Below, in pieces: positions 61,473 through 64,000 of a stretch of DNA of 64,000 nt (its first letter is position 1; every line of letters starts with the position of its first letter). Both the position numbers and the translations under genes were made by a program. The stretch is from Agrostemma githago. Lineage: Eukaryota > Streptophyta > Magnoliopsida > Caryophyllales > Caryophyllaceae. The notes under the pieces were generated by a model. That model made no database searches. It saw only the letters and a program-made list of their open reading frames with translations, and was not told where the DNA came from. The DNA lies in contig OY288262.1 of the NCBI GenBank assembly GCA_958450325.1, positions 10,141,081-10,205,080 of the forward strand, read 5' to 3'.

Positions 61473-62192
61473 TAAACAAAAAAAAGACGAAGAAAAGAGA
61501 AGAGAAAGAAGAAGGAGGTTTCACCCTCAACCTACATGTTTCTGTCTCGGACTAAGGCTCGTAAACGTGGCTATGGCACGGGAGTCTTCGAGGTGTATGG
61601 AGGTTAAGTTGTGGTGGCTTGGGTTGGATTCCTAAAACTAGGTTTTAGGGTTTGCTAATATCGAATTCCTAGGGTTTGTCTAGGGTTCTTGTAGATGTGT
61701 AGGATTAGGGTTGTGTAACTTGCTAGGGTTGTAAAAAGATGATGTCCTAGAGTGTACTAGGGTTTTTAGGGTTGTGAGAAGTTGTGTAATTTTGTTGCAT
61801 GGGGTTGTTTATATAGGCAAAGCTAGGGCACCTTGGTGTCTAGGGTTTTGTGCCTTGACGGACTTGATTTAATGGCCCGTTTGGAGGCGGACCGTGGGTG
61901 AGCTACTCGGAAACGGCTTTGACCGGGTTTTAATCCGGTCGCTAAAAGTCGGTTTTATTCCCGGTGTCGGTTTCGACCCAAATTAGTCTTGTTTGACTCG
62001 GAATGATCCACTGGGCCTGGATTTGAGGTCTGTTTGGTGAGATTTGTACTCCGTAAGTGTGTTAGCCAACGATTAATGGATTTGAGCCCGTATCCGAGCG
62101 CGTAGAAACACGTTAGCGTCCGATCATCATCGGGTGTTTTTTGGAAACTACCATAGACACCTGGTAGTCAAAATGCGGGTGTCTACACCTGC

Positions 62193-63239
62193 CTAAGCTT
62201 CTAACAAATTAACACCCACATTATTTTGAAACCACGATTCATCCTTTTCATGGTAACTTCAAATAGCGAAGATACCATTTTCACCGTAGTTGAATTCTGG
62301 AACATCATCCCGAACTTTTCTGGCACGTGGTTTGATCTCGAAGTAACACCTAATGACAAAGAAACACACGCACCCACATTGTTTACAAACCTAGATCTGG
62401 CTATCTTACAAACAAAAATGCAATTAATTACAAAATACATTACATTAATTTTTTTGATTCAGGGGAGACTAATATCTAACCGTAGAAAGAAATTAATTTT
62501 GCTCCATCAAACAAATGCATATCACTGAAAATGGGAGAAAAATTTCGCATGAATTTTGACAATTCTAAAAATGTATAGAATTAAATGCAACAAATGAAAT
62601 ATAACTTAGTAAAAGATGAACTTGAGTCATATTAACTCAAAAGAGCACTTTTTTCTTCATCATTTTCTCCTATAATTACAAGAAACAAAAAAAGCCCTTT
62701 TGAAAGACATTAAAAAAAACAAACCCAAAAAATTAATTACGATAATAGAGTGGGTAACTGATAATTGAGTCTTAATTAGAAACTCAAGAGATCACTTATT
62801 TCTTTCACCATTTTCTCTCATGATTGTAAAAAATTAATGCTTGTAATGCGATTAAAAAAAATTAAAAACAAAAATCAAACCTTTTAAGAGAATTATTAAA
62901 AGAACCAAACCCAGAAATTAATTACTAATATAAGAATAGGGTAACTAAGAAATTAAAGAAGGAAATTACACTGAGAAATGGAGTGTGTGCGGTTGCATGG
63001 TGGGTGTTTAATTTCTAGGTTGAGGATGGTTGGGTTATAATCCGAAGACTTTGATTATTGTTCTTAAGAAAAATGCTAGTGCATCCTAGGATTGATGACA
63101 TGGCTTTTAGAATCACCATTAGATTCAAACACGATCTATGGTTGTCTTAGTTTAGTTATTATTATTTTTATTCCCCCTTTTTACTCAAAATTTGGCGTGG
63201 GCCATGTGTTTCACTAAACATGGAAGACGCCCATTTGAA
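62193..63239. other. CACTA interior to the right of the solo LTR
   Basis: This is AT-rich DNA without transposase motifs. Short overlapping ORFs on both strands (62201-62528) have no domain. Two related blocks (tcttcatcattttctcctat near 62654 and tttcaccattttctctcatg near 62803) suggest an old internal duplication. Confidence 0.4.
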
Positions 63240-63452
63240 GGAGTGTTATCTACTATTCTTTACAAATACTACTGTTGTCTTTAAGGGCGTTCTCTATTCT
63301 TTTTCTAAATAACTGTTACCTTTATGGGCGTTTTCTATTCATTTCCTAAATAACTGATTTCTTAGAAAGGTGTTGCCTTTAGTTATAGAAAACGCTCAAG
63401 TAAATCAACTGTTCTCTATCTTGTGTTACTTATTCCCATTTTTGTTGTAGTG

Positions 63453-64000
63453 ATAGTTAAACAGTGACTGAATTGATGTACATAATTTGATATATGTTGC
63501 ACATGTTCACAATTTCTACATTGTCAAAGCACCGTCTTTTTTGATGTACATAAGTTGATATCTTTTGCACATGTTCAAAATTTGTAAATAGTTAAAGCAC
63601 CGTATGTTTTGTTGTACGTAACTTGATATCTATTTAAAGTAGTGTATGTTTTGATGCATGTACATAAGTTAACATATGTTGTACATATCGATATTTTTAC
63701 ATAGTTAAAACAGTTCCTTTTTTTGATGTAGATAAGTTGATATCTGTTGCACACGTTCACAATTTGTACATTGTCAAAGCACTGTTTGTTTTGGTATACA
63801 TAAGTTACTTTCTACTGAACATAAGTAGGTATATTCAATTGATTCAAAATGATTCAAACACTGTAATAATGTACATACGTACATTGAAGATACAGTATAC
63901 AATGTACATGGGAAATGATGCTGGTAACGCATGGAGCATTTAATGACATAGCTTCCCTTAAAAATACCATCCCCAGAAAAAAACTTCCCCAGTACAAATT
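63453..64000. repeat. Diverged 68 bp-type repeats downstream of the FAR1-type gene
   Basis: At least five units built from gatgtacataagttgatat, ttgcacatgttcacaatttg and ttgtcaaagcac run to about 63830. They belong to the same family as the intron 2 array and 55575-55700. The last 170 bases show nothing recognisable. Confidence 0.65.

Larger units (their letters stand above)
59503..62187 (-). mobile_element. Tat-type solo LTR
   Basis: The LTR is 2685 bp on the minus strand (TGTAGACACCCGCATTTTG...TGTCCACA) with a perfect TSD CCTGC (59498-59502 and 62188-62192) and no internal region. It arose by LTR-LTR recombination. It carries eight ACTCGRYCGAGT palindromes in one cluster and an AAT/TAA microsatellite, and has diverged from the Tat-1 and Tat-2 LTRs. 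Confidence 0.93.
58927..63452. mobile_element. Non-autonomous CACTA element with nested solo LTR
   Basis: It starts CACTACTACATAAATAGC and ends (reverse complement) CACTACAACAAAAATGGG, flanked by the 3 bp TSD ATA (58924-58926 and 63453-63455). Subterminal regions (58945-59230 and 63240-63430) are filled with agagaacg, ttctctat and gttatctt motifs in both orientations. No transposase is present; without the solo LTR it is about 1.84 kb. Removing it rejoins tttgtacatagttaaac, matching the surrounding repeat. Confidence 0.88.

Noticed and set aside
61222..61530. Leucine-rich 102-codon ORF on the minus strand
   Set aside because: Translation of the TAA microsatellite in the solo LTR.

Overview
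The window is repeat-dense nuclear DNA of a flowering plant, almost certainly a eudicot. The basis is plant-type Copia, Tat/Ogre-like Gypsy, L1-type LINE, hAT, CACTA, MULE/FAR1, Stowaway and PIF/Harbinger sequences, plus fragments of plant cell-cycle genes. The species cannot be named from the sequence. No intact single-copy host gene, tRNA, rRNA or CRISPR array was seen. Nearly every base that could be assigned belongs to a transposable element, and many boundaries are fixed by matching target-site duplications (TSDs).

Left block (1-13 kb): the end of a Tat-type LTR sits in a CACTA terminus. It is followed on the minus strand by two intron-bearing exons of a broken CDC6 gene, a 5.06 kb Copia element (Copia-A, TSD CCCTA, unusual TA...TA LTR ends), a deleted first exon of a CDKB2-type kinase, and a 4.59 kb hAT element with a decayed transposase and a nested Mutator-type MITE. 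A Stowaway MITE, a second CACTA end and a truncated minus-strand Copia (Copia-D) come next. The CDKB2 and CDC6 pieces lie in the same orientation and may be a transduplicated chimera.

Nested block (11.8-29.4 kb): Copia-D is split by Copia-B, an internally deleted Copia with TSD CATAC. Copia-B is split by Tat-1 (13.8 kb; LTRs about 2.8 kb before insertions; primer-binding site matching tRNA-Arg; one interrupted gag and no pol). The 5' LTR of Tat-1 holds about 2.6 kb of TA-microsatellite-anchored MITEs, a foldback element and a 291 bp perfectly alternating purine-pyrimidine tract.

Middle block (29.4-38.5 kb): a SINE split by a hAT MITE; an unassigned stretch with small ORFs; a long array of TAACTTYA motifs split by a minus-strand LINE (LINE-1); and a terminus resembling that of the TA-anchored MITEs.

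Right block (38.5-64 kb): Copia-C, a minus-strand gag-protease-only Copia with paired 462 bp LTRs, contains Tat-2, a gag-less Tat-type element with a perfect AAAAT TSD. Next are a decayed FAR1/MULE-type gene with recognisable introns, a 5'-truncated LINE (LINE-2) with an 838-codon open frame, and a non-autonomous CACTA element (TSD ATA) carrying a Tat-type solo LTR (TSD CCTGC).

None of these genes form a pathway. The window records successive insertions. The least explained parts are the TA-anchored MITE family and its large relative, the paired clusters of a 12 bp palindrome in every Tat-type LTR with a visible interior, and the fused cell-cycle gene fragments.
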